10,139 bases of DNA from an uncultured Oscillospiraceae bacterium (GCA_934659415.1 CAKUHW010000019.1:1-10139), one strand, 5' to 3'. Positions 1-6,403 are shown, numbered from the stretch's first letter. Numbers and translations: made by a program. The notes: generated by a model from the letters alone, not told the origin.

Positions 1-539
1 ATGTTGATGATCAGATTGTTGCCGATCTGGGGCATGATATTGCGGATGGCCTGGGGCAGGATCACGTTCATCATGGTCTGCACATGGGTCATGCCGATGG
101 CCTTGGCCCCCTCGGTCTGGCCGGGGTCGATGGACACGATGCCCCCCCGGACCGACTCCGCCATGTACGCGCCGGTGTTCACGGACACGATGAGGATGGC
201 GGCAGCCCAGATGTTGTCAAAGCGCAGGGCGCTGTTGGTGAAATAGGGCAGGCCGTACACGATGAACACCGCCTGAAGCACCATGGGCGTGCCCCGGAAC
301 ACCTCCACATAGATGCGCACCAGCACCCGGATAAGCTTCAGGATGAAGCGCTTGGGCAGGGGGTCCTGCCGGGTATAGGGGATGGTGTTGAGGATGCCGC
401 AGATCAGGCCGATGACGCAGCCGATGGCGGTGGCCGCCAGGGCCAGGATCAGGGTATTCTTGATGCCGTTGAGGTACATGGGCCAGTAGTTGGTCCACAG
501 CAGGGCCACATCGTGGCAGAGCTTGGCCAGCTTATCCAT
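1..539 (-). CDS. Amino acid ABC transporter permease (probable lysine uptake), 3'-truncated by the window edge
   Basis: This is the inner-membrane channel subunit of a polar-amino-acid ABC importer of the HisM/GlnP type (BPD_transp_1 fold). The ATG at 537-539 opens a frame with no stop down to base 1, giving 179 residues. The family is usually about 215-260 aa, so the C-terminus lies outside the window. The start is set by AAAGGAG at 549-555, 9 nt upstream. Visible hallmarks are a first membrane segment around residues 22-50 preceded by NGIKNTL, the VFRGTP motif (80-85), a membrane segment near 108-127, and the cytoplasmic EAA-type coupling loop around 138-166 (PGQTEGAKAIGM...LPQAIRNIMPQ). 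It follows the binding-protein gene and lies under the same lysine riboswitch, so lysine is the inferred substrate. The ATPase gene presumably follows beyond the edge. The family call is very secure; the substrate is inferred from regulation only. Confidence 0.95.
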   Translation of the reverse strand, partial: MDKLAKLCHDVALLWTNYWPMYLNGIKNTLILALAATAIGCVIGLICGILNTIPYTRQDPLPKRFILKLIRVLVRIYVEVFRGTPMVLQAVFIVYGLPYFTNSALRFDNIWAAAILIVSVNTGAYMAESVRGGIVSIDPGQTEGAKAIGMTHVQTMMNVILPQAIRNIMPQIGNNLIIN

Positions 540-548
540 GCTGTCACA

Positions 549-555
549 CTCCTTT
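549..555 (-). promoter_or_regulatory. Ribosome binding site of the permease gene
   Basis: AAAGGAG on the minus strand sits 9 nt before the ATG at 537-539. It fixes the permease start, which matters because the gene is open at its other end. Confidence 0.8.
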
Positions 556-762
556 GGGTGGATTTTGGGTTCTTAGGACCGCCCACGGGGCGGGACAGAG
601 TGCCGCTGGGTACGGCGGCCTCACGCTGGAATCTCTCACGCTCCGCCTGCTCGCGACGCGCGGCTTCCCTCCGACTTAGGCTGGTCTGCGGGCCGCGGTG
701 CGGCCCTCCGCTCGCCTTCGCTTCGGTCCATCCGCGCTGCTCGCAACGGCCTCGCGCTTAAA
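556..762 (-). repeat. Hairpin-rich GC spacer between binding-protein and permease genes
   Basis: Most of the 223-bp gap within the transporter operon consists of this element, which carries no credible ORF. It holds three stem-loops: 579-593 (6-bp stem CCGCCC/GGGCGG, 3-nt loop), 602-619 (5-bp GCCGC/GCGGC) and 690-706 (7-bp GGGCCGC/GCGGCCC, 3-nt loop). An imperfect direct repeat, TGCTCGCGACG and TGCTCGCAACG, lies near 649-660 and 738-749. No T-run follows any stem, so these are not ordinary terminators. In many binding-protein-dependent importers, hairpins at this place stabilise the upstream mRNA so that binding protein exceeds permease. The base composition and purine-rich minus strand resemble dispersed intergenic repeats, but only one copy is in the window, so the repeat label is tentative. 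Confidence 0.45.
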
Positions 763-1695
763 TTAAACCTCCGGCTGAATGGCGATGGCTATGTCCATCA
801 GAACATTGAACTGCTCCTCGGTGAGGGCGGAGAGCACCCGGTCCATGGCCTCGGTGAGCTGGGTGTTGCCCTTCTGGACGGAGATGCCGATGTTCACGTT
901 CTCGGCCCGCTCAGCCTCGCTGGCGAACTGGAAGTCGCCGTCGGTGCCGGAGAAGTTGAGAATCACCAGGCTGTCGTCCTTGGCGGCGGCGGCCATGGCG
1001 GTGGGCATATCGGTGCAGATGAAGTCCACGGTGTCGGTCTGGAGCTGCATGATCATGGCGGGGGCGTTGTCGGCGGGGGCGATGAGCTCGGCGCCCTGAA
1101 TCTGGGGCAGGCAGGAGTCATACCAGATGGTGCCGGACTGGGCGGTGCACTTGCCGCCGGCCAGGTCGGCGATGGACTGGGCAGTGGCGTACTTGCTGCC
1201 GGTCTTGGTGACGCAGACGATGGTGGCGTAGTAGTAGGGGCCGGCCATGTCAACTTCCTCCATACGGTCGGCGGTCATGGACTGGCCGGCGATGTTGGCG
1301 TCCATGGTGCCGGACTGCACAGCGGGGCACAGGGAGTCCCAGGAGGAGGACACGATCTCCAGCTGCCAGCCGTAGGCCTCGCAGATGCGCTTGGCGATCA
1401 TCACGTCATAGCCGTTGGCGTAAGCGCCGGGCACGTTGGAGATGGCCACGGCGCCGTTGGCGTCGCTGGTCTGGGTCCAGTTATAGGGGGCGTAAGCGCA
1501 CTCCATGCCGACGGTGAGGACGCCGTCCTCCACGCCGGGGATGGAACTGGTGTCCACGCCGGTGAGATCCTCCACAGGGGGAACGGTGACGGAGGGCGTG
1601 GACTGGGTGGGGCGGCTGGGGTCATTGCCGCCGCAGGCGCACAGGGCCAGGGCCAGCAGGGCGGCGGTCAGCAGGGCGGAAATTCTTCTCATCAT
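763..1695 (-). CDS. Amino acid ABC transporter substrate-binding lipoprotein (probable lysine-binding protein)
   Basis: This is the extracellular solute receptor of an ABC importer, family SBP_bac_3, 310 aa. An N-terminal signal (MMRRISALLTAALLALA) ends in the lipobox L-C-A-C with lipidated Cys21. A Ser/Thr/Pro-rich tether follows to about residue 50. The mature domain starts with the family signature GVLTVGMECAYAPYNW (59-73), followed by GYDVMIAKRICEAYGW (95-110), the ligand-loop region WDSLCPAVQSGTMDANIAGQSMT (119-141) with R144, and the DMAGPYYY segment (149-156). Two adjacent ATGs exist; the first, at 1693-1695, lies 9 nt from AAGAGG (1705-1710). The gene is the first in a riboswitch-controlled operon with the permease downstream. 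The family is certain. Lysine as ligand rests on the L-box upstream; arginine or histidine binding cannot be excluded from sequence. Confidence 0.95.
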   Translation of the reverse strand: MMRRISALLTAALLALALCACGGNDPSRPTQSTPSVTVPPVEDLTGVDTSSIPGVEDGVLTVGMECAYAPYNWTQTSDANGAVAISNVPGAYANGYDVMIAKRICEAYGWQLEIVSSSWDSLCPAVQSGTMDANIAGQSMTADRMEEVDMAGPYYYATIVCVTKTGSKYATAQSIADLAGGKCTAQSGTIWYDSCLPQIQGAELIAPADNAPAMIMQLQTDTVDFICTDMPTAMAAAAKDDSLVILNFSGTDGDFQFASEAERAENVNIGISVQKGNTQLTEAMDRVLSALTEEQFNVLMDIAIAIQPEV

Positions 1696-1704
1696 GTTGG
1701 ATTA

Positions 1705-1710
1705 CCTCTT
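1705..1710 (-). promoter_or_regulatory. Ribosome binding site of the binding-protein gene
   Basis: AAGAGG on the minus strand lies 9 nt upstream of the first of two consecutive ATG codons. It favours the ATG at 1693-1695 over the one at 1690-1692. It lies just after the terminator T-run. Confidence 0.65.
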
Positions 1711-1718
1711 TCTTTTTG

Positions 1719-1758
1719 AAATAAAAAGAACCACGACCGCTTGGACGCGATCATGGTC
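1719..1758 (-). terminator. Riboswitch-controlled intrinsic terminator
   Basis: On the minus strand GACCATGATCGC (1758-1747) pairs through all 12 positions, including G-U pairs, with GCGGTCGTGGTT (1740-1729) across a 6-nt loop. CTTTTTATTT follows (1728-1719). The hairpin lies between the lysine aptamer and the binding-protein gene. Its 5' arm (1756-1747, CCATGATCGC) also pairs 9 of 10 with GCTATCATGG at 1812-1803, the 3' strand of the aptamer P1 helix. Lysine binding would lock P1 and free the terminator arm, giving termination. Without lysine the antiterminator forms and the operon is read. Confidence 0.88.
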
Positions 1759-1802
1759 AACGAGGTGCCCCGGGTGATGAGAAAAACGGGGGCCTGTATT
1801 TG

Positions 1803-1972
1803 CCATGATAGCGCTTCACACGGAATTTCGTGTGACAGTCCGCCGGGTATTCCCCGTCGGCCCAGGCACGCGGAGCCGGACAGCCCTCACGCCCTTCGGC
1901 GGCGACGCCTTTCGCCGGAAGCAGTTGTCCATGCCCTCCGGGTACTCATCGTAACCGCGCCTCTATCAGTGG
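1803..1972 (-). promoter_or_regulatory. Lysine riboswitch (L-box) aptamer
   Basis: This cis-acting RNA aptamer binds lysine and controls the downstream transporter. P1 is formed by CCA(C)TGATAG (1972-1963) and CTATCATGG (1811-1803), nine pairs with one bulged C. Conserved L-box sequence islands follow in order: AGAGGCGCG (1964-1956, the P2 loop-E/turn region), AGTA (1946-1943), GCCGAAG (1900-1894), then a GGACTGTCA segment leading into P5. P5 is TCACACG/CGTGTGA (1835-1829 with 1822-1816). Order, spacing and total length of about 170 nt match the five-helix-junction lysine family, which I compared from memory with the Bacillus lysC leader. It starts about 9 nt after the predicted transcription start and is followed by a terminator that competes with P1. 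L-boxes control lysine synthesis and uptake genes; here the target is an ABC importer. Confidence 0.93.
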
Positions 1973-1987
1973 TTCGATTTGTGTTGC

Positions 1988-2016
1988 ATTATAGCGGTGG
2001 AACGGGGCGCTGTCAA
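1988..2016 (-). promoter_or_regulatory. Consensus sigmaA promoter of the lysine-transport operon
   Basis: The minus strand carries TTGACA (2016-2011), a 17-bp spacer and TATAAT (1993-1988), which matches the vegetative consensus at every hexamer position. Transcription should start near 1981, just before the lysine aptamer. An unattenuated core promoter fits control by riboswitch termination rather than by a repressor. Confidence 0.93.
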
Positions 2017-2101
2017 GAGGTGCCGTTATTTTTGTCTGTTTCGGCGGTTTTGCTCAATTTTGCACCATCCGTTTGTTCAATATAACGTTTTCCCTTCAAA
2101 G

Positions 2102-2140
2102 CAGCCCCTGGGCCGCAGGTCTTCCGCGGCCCAGGGGCTG
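2102..2140 (-). terminator. Terminator hairpin of the RNase J gene
   Basis: A perfect 15-bp inverted repeat (2102-2116 with 2126-2140, 9-nt loop) lies 25 nt past the rnj stop codon. On the minus strand it is followed by only CTTTGAAGGG, so the U-tract is weak. It could act as an inefficient terminator or as a 3'-end stabiliser. It has no T-run in the plus direction. Confidence 0.7.
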
Positions 2141-2165
2141 AGTCTGTTCAAGGGTTTCGCAGATC

Positions 2166-3824
2166 TTACGCCTCCATGATCACGGGGAGGATCATGGGGT
2201 TGCGTTTGGTCTTTTTATAGAGGAAGCCGGACAGGGCGCCCTTGACCTCGCTCTTAATGGAGGCCCAGTCCCGGATGTTGCGGTTCAGGCAGCTGTTGAT
2301 GGCGTCGGTGGCCACCTGGCGCAGCTCCTCCAGCAGCTCCTCCGACTCCTTCACATACACAAAGCCCCGGGTAATGATATCCGGGCCGGAGAGAATGGCG
2401 CCGTCCTCCCGGGACATGGAGGTGACCACCACGATCATGCCGTCCTGGGCCAGATGCTGCCGGTCCCGCAGGACCACCGCGCCCACGTCGCCCACGCCGT
2501 AGCCGTCCACAAACACCTTGCCGGAGGGCACGGTGCCGTTGATGCGGATATCCTTCTGGGTGACCTCGATGACCTTGCCCACATCGCTGATGACGATATG
2601 CTTCGGATCCATGCCCATGTCCCGGGCCAGTTTGGCGTGGGTCTTGAGCATGCGCTGCTCGCCGTGGACGGGGATGAAGTACTTCGGCTTCACCAGCGCG
2701 TGGATGATCTTCAGCTCCTCCTGGCAGGCGTGGCCGGACACATGGAGGGGCAGCTCCCGCTCGTTGACCACATCGGCGTCCTTCCTGTAGAGTTCGTTGA
2801 TGACGTTGCCGATGGAGTTCTCGTTGCCGGGGATGGCGCTGGCGGAGATGATCACCCGGTCGCCGGGCATGATGTCCACCTGGCGGTGGGTGTTGAAGGC
2901 CATACGGGTCAGGGCGGACATGGTCTCTCCCTGGCTGCCGGTGGTGATGATGCACACCTTGTCCCGGGGCAGGCTCTTCACCTGGGCCAGGTCCACCACG
3001 GTGCCCGCGGGCACCTTCATATAGCCCAGCTCGGTGGATACCCGCATGGCGTTTTCCATGGATCGGCCGGTGACCGCCACCTTGCGCCCGTACTTGGCCG
3101 CCACATCGATGATCTGCTGGATGCGGTCAATGTTGGAGGCAAAGGTGGTGACGATGATCCGCTGGTCGCAGCCGCGAAACAGTGCGTCAAAAGAGGCCCC
3201 CACGCTGCGCTCGCTCTTGGTAAAGCCGGGGCGCTCCACATTGGTGGAGTCGCACAGCAGGGCCAGCACTCCCTCCTTGCCCAGCTCGCCCAGGCGGGTC
3301 AGGTCGGCCATGCCGCCCTGGATGGGGGTGGGGTCGATCTTGAAGTCGCCGGTGTGGACGCACACGCCCAGAGGGCAGCGGATGGCAAAGGCCACCGCGT
3401 CGGCAATGGAGTGGTTGATGTGGATGAACTCCACGGTGAACTTGCCGGCCTTCACCGTCTCTCCCGCCTCGCAGGTGATGAGCTTGGCCTTCTTGTCCAG
3501 CCGGTGCTCCTCCAGCTTCAGGCGGATCAGCCCCGCGGACATGCGGGTGGCGTAGATGGGCACGTTCACATCCCGCAGCAGGTAGGGGATTGCCCCGATG
3601 TGGTCCTCATGGCCGTGGGTGATGAAAATACCGCGGATGCGGTCCCGGTTCTGGATGAGGTAGGTGAAGTCGGGAATGACCACGTCCACGCCGTACATAT
3701 CGTCATCCGGAAACCCCATGCCGACGTCCACCACGATGATGTCGCCGCCATACTCGTACACGGTGAGGTTCTTGCCGATCTCGTTGAGACCGCCCAGAGA
3801 AATGATCTTCAGTTTTTCTGCCAT
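2166..3824 (-). CDS. rnj: Ribonuclease J (metallo-beta-lactamase/beta-CASP 5'-3' exo- and endoribonuclease)
   Basis: RNase J is a cytoplasmic, two-metal nuclease for mRNA turnover and rRNA/5'-end processing in Firmicutes. The 552-aa length equals the family norm (about 555). Motif I is HGHEDH at 70-75. H138 lies in INHS and the metal-binding aspartate in HTGDFKID (157-164). The CDSTN segment at 191-195 leads into the beta-CASP domain with TTGSQGE (294-300). SGHA (363-366) and the PVHGE turn (385-389) close the catalytic core, and a C-terminal domain runs to the end (ILPVIMEA). The start is the ATG at 3822-3824, with AAAGGAG at 3830-3836 and a 5-nt spacing. All catalytic residues appear intact. 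It follows a long structured leader with its own promoter, which suggests regulated expression. I cannot tell J1 from J2 without phylogeny. Confidence 0.97.
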   Translation of the reverse strand: MAEKLKIISLGGLNEIGKNLTVYEYGGDIIVVDVGMGFPDDDMYGVDVVIPDFTYLIQNRDRIRGIFITHGHEDHIGAIPYLLRDVNVPIYATRMSAGLIRLKLEEHRLDKKAKLITCEAGETVKAGKFTVEFIHINHSIADAVAFAIRCPLGVCVHTGDFKIDPTPIQGGMADLTRLGELGKEGVLALLCDSTNVERPGFTKSERSVGASFDALFRGCDQRIIVTTFASNIDRIQQIIDVAAKYGRKVAVTGRSMENAMRVSTELGYMKVPAGTVVDLAQVKSLPRDKVCIITTGSQGETMSALTRMAFNTHRQVDIMPGDRVIISASAIPGNENSIGNVINELYRKDADVVNERELPLHVSGHACQEELKIIHALVKPKYFIPVHGEQRMLKTHAKLARDMGMDPKHIVISDVGKVIEVTQKDIRINGTVPSGKVFVDGYGVGDVGAVVLRDRQHLAQDGMIVVVTSMSREDGAILSGPDIITRGFVYVKESEELLEELRQVATDAINSCLNRNIRDWASIKSEVKGALSGFLYKKTKRNPMILPVIMEA

Positions 3825-3829
3825 AATAG

Positions 3830-3836
3830 CTCCTTT
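3830..3836 (-). promoter_or_regulatory. Ribosome binding site of rnj, next to a hairpin
   Basis: AAAGGAG lies 5 nt before the rnj ATG. Just upstream, at 3845-3860, a perfect 6-bp stem (GCCGCC/GGCGGC on the minus strand, CTCC loop) leaves the site accessible. The CTCC loop is complementary to GGAG of the site, so a loop-SD pairing is conceivable but untested. Confidence 0.75.
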
Positions 3837-3943
3837 CAGCCATAGCCGCCGGAGGGCGGCATCATTTTTTGCGCACGGCAGCAGAGCGGGACACTGGCCC
3901 CGCTTCTCTGCCGACTATGTATGACAGGAGACGATCCGGCGGC

Positions 3944-3971
3944 AAAAGCCCGCGGGAAGACCCCCGCAGGC
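3944..3971 (-). terminator. Terminator-like hairpin inside the rnj leader
   Basis: On the minus strand GCCTGCGGG (3971-3963) pairs with CCCGCGGGC (3956-3948) through 9 bp including one U-G, with a 6-nt loop, and is followed by TTTT (3947-3944). An extra A-T closes the base. It could attenuate rnj, end an independent RNA of about 210 nt, or stop read-through from the MATE-comF unit. No other terminator is visible between comF and rnj. The T-run is short, so efficiency is uncertain. Confidence 0.65.
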
Positions 3972-4162
3972 TGTGCACGGGCGGCGGACCGTTCTCCGCG
4001 CCCGGCCCCGGCCGGCCCTGATTCGCCGGTGCGGTGTGCCGGGGGCTGTTCGTCCCCGCGCTGTACGCTGTGATGTTCCTGCCTATATGAAGCGCCGGTA
4101 CGGGCGCTTTACGCCAAACAGAGGCGCTCGACTCCGGCATGCGGAGGAGCACGATTTGATTT

Positions 4163-4168
4163 AGTATA
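4163..4168 (-). promoter_or_regulatory. Extended -10 promoter of the rnj leader
   Basis: The minus strand has TGC-TATACT with the hexamer at 4168-4163, an extended -10 element. The corresponding -35 position holds no good TTGACA match, which extended -10 promoters tolerate. The start is predicted near 4156. It lies about 45 bp after the comF stop. Confidence 0.6.
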
Positions 4169-4212
4169 GCACAGAGTGGGGGAAAAGTACAGTCCCTTTT
4201 TGTCGCCGCCCC

Positions 4213-4893
4213 TCAGCGGGCGCGGGCCAGGGCAAGCCCCACCACAACCGCCGCCCCGGACATGCGCAGCACGGCGGCACACTCGGAGAGGGTAGCGCCG
4301 CTGGTGACCACATCGTCCACCAGCACCAGGCGCAGCCCGTCCACGGAGACTCCCGGGCGCAGCCGGTACGCGCCGGACACGTTGGCCCGGCGTTCCGCGT
4401 CCCCGGACAGAGAGGACTGAGTGCCGGTATTACGCCGCTTCTCCAGGGCGTTCATCACCGGCAGACCGGTGAGCGCGCCCACCCTGCGGGCCAGAAGCTC
4501 CGCCTGGTCGTACCCGCGCCGGCGCAGATGCCGCCGGGAGAGGGGCGCCCACACCACCGCATCCAGCGGCTCGCTCCAATTTTCCTGCAGGCACCGGGTC
4601 ATCAGCCCGCCGAAGGTATCGGCATAGCTGCTCTTCCCGCTGAATTTGTAGCGCTGCACCGCCTCCACCGTCTCATTGCGGTACCAGAGAGGCGCCAGGC
4701 AGGCATCGCACAGGTCCACGCCGGGCCGGGCCCCGCCGGTATAGGGCAGGGTACGGCGGCAGCGGCCGCACACCTCCTCTTCGCCCCGCTCCAGAAGCCT
4801 GCCGCAGAAGGGGCACCGGGGCGGATAGATCAGATCCAGCAGCGCCCGAAGGGGCCGCGGCACCTGCCGCGGGGAAGCGTTCTCCCGGTCCAT
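4213..4893 (-). CDS. comF: ComF family phosphoribosyltransferase-like protein with zinc-binding N-terminus
   Basis: ComF proteins work in the cytoplasm in DNA uptake/transformation in competent bacteria, but are also conserved in lineages not known to be competent. This 226-aa protein has cysteine pairs C27/C30, C42/C45 and C62/C65 in the pattern of the ComF double zinc ribbon. It then has a PRTase core with RRRGYDQAELLA (124-135), which is the ComF signature, and the PRPP-binding loop VLVDDVVTSGATL (190-202). Length is normal and nothing is missing. The ATG at 4891-4893 has AAAGGAG about 9-12 nt upstream. It begins 36 nt after the MATE gene and is probably co-transcribed with it. Late competence genes are not adjacent, so the physiological role is open. 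Family confidence is high. Confidence 0.94.
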   Translation of the reverse strand: MDRENASPRQVPRPLRALLDLIYPPRCPFCGRLLERGEEEVCGRCRRTLPYTGGARPGVDLCDACLAPLWYRNETVEAVQRYKFSGKSSYADTFGGLMTRCLQENWSEPLDAVVWAPLSRRHLRRRGYDQAELLARRVGALTGLPVMNALEKRRNTGTQSSLSGDAERRANVSGAYRLRPGVSVDGLRLVLVDDVVTSGATLSECAAVLRMSGAAVVVGLALARAR

Positions 4894-4929
4894 ATCCGTC
4901 GTGCTCCTTTCCGTGCCGGCCGGGCGGCC

Positions 4930-6291
4930 TTATTCCAGGGAGGGCTGCTCCAGCCAGCGGCCCCATTTGTAGTATACCAGGTAGGCCAGCGACGCGCACA
5001 GCCAGGACACCGGAAAGCTGATGACCACCGCCTCGTAGCTGTGGGTCAGCCGGCAGGCCACGATGGTCCATACCACCCGCAGCAGGCACACGCCCACGCC
5101 GGTAATGATCGTAGGCACCAGGGTCTTGCCCACGCCCCGCATGGCGCCGGAGAGGATCTCGATGGGTACGAACAGAGAATAGAAGGGGCCGATGAGCCAG
5201 AGCATCTTTCTGCCGATGGCCATCACGGCGGGATCATTGCGGGCCCCGAAGAGCATATAGAGCGGCCCGCCGCAGGTGAGCACAAACACGCTGAAGAGCA
5301 CGGTGAAGACCAGCGTCATGCCGCCGGAGACGTAGATGGAGCGGCGTACCCGGTCCAGCCGGCGCGCGCCGTAATTCTGCCCCACAAAGGTGGTGACCGA
5401 GATGCCGAAGGCCCCGATGATGAGCCAGCTGAGCCCGTCCACCTTGCCCAGCACCGTCCAGGCGGCCACCACATCGGTGCCGAAGGTATTGAACTTGGCC
5501 TGAATAAAGGTGGAGGAGACGGTGTACATCAGGGACTGGAGTCCCGCCGGTATGCCCACCTTCAGGATTATGGCGCTCTCCCGCCAGTGGAAGCGGATGC
5601 GCCGCAGGTCCAGGCGGTACACGTCGTCGGTACGCAGCAGCCGCACCAACACCAGGGCCGCGCTGGCCGCCTGGGAGAGCACCGTGGCCAGGGCCGCGCC
5701 GCCCACGCCCAGCCCCAGCGCAGACACCAGCAGAACATCCAGCCCGGAGTTCACCGCGCAGCACACGATCAGGTAGAACATGGGCCTGCGGGAATCTCCC
5801 ACCGCCCGCAGGATCCCCGCCCCCACATTGTAGATCAGGGTGGGCAGCATGCCGGCAAAGTAGATGCGCAGATAGAGCACCGAGTCCGCCATGAGCCCCT
5901 CCGGCTGGCGCAGCAGCCGGAGGACGGCGGGGGTCAGCCAGATGCCCGCCGCCGTGAGCACCACCCCCGCCGCCAGAGCCATGGCCGCCGTGGTGTGCAC
6001 CACCCGGGAGATCTCCTCCCGCCGGTCCGCGCCGTAGTACTGGGCCACCGCCACCGTGGCGCCGGAGGCCACCCCCACCAGGAAGCCGATGATCAGGTTG
6101 ATGAGGGAACCGGTGGAGCCGCCCACGGCGGCCAGGGCGTCCATGCCCACGCTGTTGCCCACCACCAGGGCGTCCACCGTGTTGTACAGCTGCTGAAAAA
6201 AGGTCCCCAGAGCCACGGGGAGAAAGAAGAGCAGGATCTGCTTCCAGATCACGCCGTTCAAGATCGCGTTTTCATCCTGCCGCGCCGCCAT
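4930..6291 (-). CDS. MATE family efflux transporter
   Basis: This 453-aa inner-membrane antiporter of the MatE superfamily exports drugs or metabolites using a Na+ or H+ gradient. The N-terminal lobe has the family pattern FLPVALGTFFQQLYNTVDALVVGNSVG near residues 22-47, then AAVGGSTGSLINLIIGFLVGVASG. A second MatE repeat follows from about residue 230 (VGIPAGLQSLMYTVSSTFIQAKFN ... FVGQNYGARR). About twelve hydrophobic segments can be counted. The start is placed at the ATG 6289-6291, with GAGAGGG (6301-6307) 9 nt upstream. A GTG 15 codons earlier falls within the promoter spacer and cannot be transcribed from that promoter. It leads a probable two-gene unit with comF. The substrate cannot be read from sequence. 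Confidence 0.94.
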   Translation of the reverse strand: MAARQDENAILNGVIWKQILLFFLPVALGTFFQQLYNTVDALVVGNSVGMDALAAVGGSTGSLINLIIGFLVGVASGATVAVAQYYGADRREEISRVVHTTAAMALAAGVVLTAAGIWLTPAVLRLLRQPEGLMADSVLYLRIYFAGMLPTLIYNVGAGILRAVGDSRRPMFYLIVCCAVNSGLDVLLVSALGLGVGGAALATVLSQAASAALVLVRLLRTDDVYRLDLRRIRFHWRESAIILKVGIPAGLQSLMYTVSSTFIQAKFNTFGTDVVAAWTVLGKVDGLSWLIIGAFGISVTTFVGQNYGARRLDRVRRSIYVSGGMTLVFTVLFSVFVLTCGGPLYMLFGARNDPAVMAIGRKMLWLIGPFYSLFVPIEILSGAMRGVGKTLVPTIITGVGVCLLRVVWTIVACRLTHSYEAVVISFPVSWLCASLAYLVYYKWGRWLEQPSLE

Positions 6292-6326
6292 ACCGTCCGC
6301 CCCTCTCCCGCCGCATTGCAGCAGTG

Positions 6327-6355
6327 ATTGTAGCACCCGGCGGGAAAAAGGTCAA
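6327..6355 (-). promoter_or_regulatory. sigmaA promoter of the MATE-comF unit
   Basis: The minus strand has TTGACC (6355-6350), a 17-bp spacer and TACAAT (6332-6327), with TGC before the -10 hexamer (extended -10). The start is near 6320, giving a leader of about 29 nt. The -35 box begins only 8 bp after the T-run of the upstream terminator, a very tight junction. It rules out the longer GTG start of the MATE frame. Confidence 0.88.
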
Positions 6356-6363
6356 GTCATAGG

Positions 6364-6403
6364 AAAAAGCCGCCGCGGGGAACCTGTGGGCTCTCCGCGG
6401 CGG
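6364..6403 (-). terminator. Intrinsic terminator of the P-type ATPase unit
   Basis: On the minus strand CCGCCGCGG (6403-6395) pairs with CCGCGGCGG (6378-6370). Above an A-C mismatch, five more pairs (GAGCC/GGTTC) close a CACA tetraloop. TTTTT follows at 6368-6364. It lies 51 nt past the ATPase stop. Confidence 0.92.

Larger units (their letters stand above)
3825..4156 (-). ncRNA. Long structured 5' leader of rnj, or small RNA, family not recognised
   Basis: Between the predicted transcription start (about 4156) and the rnj ATG lie about 330 nt without a convincing gene. On the minus strand I can draw successive stems: CTCCG/CGGAG (about 4147-4133); GCGCC/GGCGT, then AAGCGCC/GGCGCTT (4110-4091), which can exchange partners; CCCCGG/CCGGGG (4044-4039 with 4011-4006) enclosing CCGGC/GCCGG; GGGCGCGGA/TCCG-CGCCC (4003-3979); then the terminator-like hairpin at 3944-3971. 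After it come a GC hairpin around 3876-3913 and the 6-bp hairpin at 3845-3860. The position recalls long autoregulatory leaders of ribonuclease genes such as E. coli rne. It does not match any RNA family I know (not T-box, 6S or tmRNA by eye). Structure is visible; function is inference. Confidence 0.55.

Noticed and set aside
541..762. Possible insertion-sequence remnant or CRISPR-like repeat
   Set aside because: There is no transposase fragment, no terminal inverted repeats and no regularly spaced repeat units. It is better described as a hairpin-rich spacer.
1741..2085. Plus-strand frames over the region upstream of the binding-protein gene
   Set aside because: The region is the complement of the lysine riboswitch and its promoter, which explains its conservation-like patterns.
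2454..3845. Plus-strand frame of 463 codons opposite rnj
   Set aside because: It is a His/Val/Asp/Gly-rich shadow of the RNase J gene with no family features and no ribosome binding site.
3845..3870. Hairpin followed by six T on the plus strand, resembling a plus-direction terminator
   Set aside because: No gene on the plus strand precedes it. On the minus strand it is a leader hairpin next to the rnj ribosome binding site.
3862..4152. 96-codon minus-strand frame in the rnj leader
   Set aside because: It begins at a GTG without a Shine-Dalgarno sequence, runs through the terminator-like hairpin, and is Pro/Arg/Ser-rich without a domain. A short leader peptide remains possible but has no support.
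4528..6327. Plus-strand frame of 599 codons opposite comF and the MATE gene
   Set aside because: Composition is dominated by His, Gly, Gln, Pro and Ala and no motif is visible. The minus strand has two full-length families with good ribosome binding sites in the same place.
6292..6336. 15-residue N-terminal extension of the MATE protein from a GTG
   Set aside because: The GTG lies between the -35 and -10 boxes of the promoter, so it would not be in the transcript. The ATG at 6291 has its own ribosome binding site.
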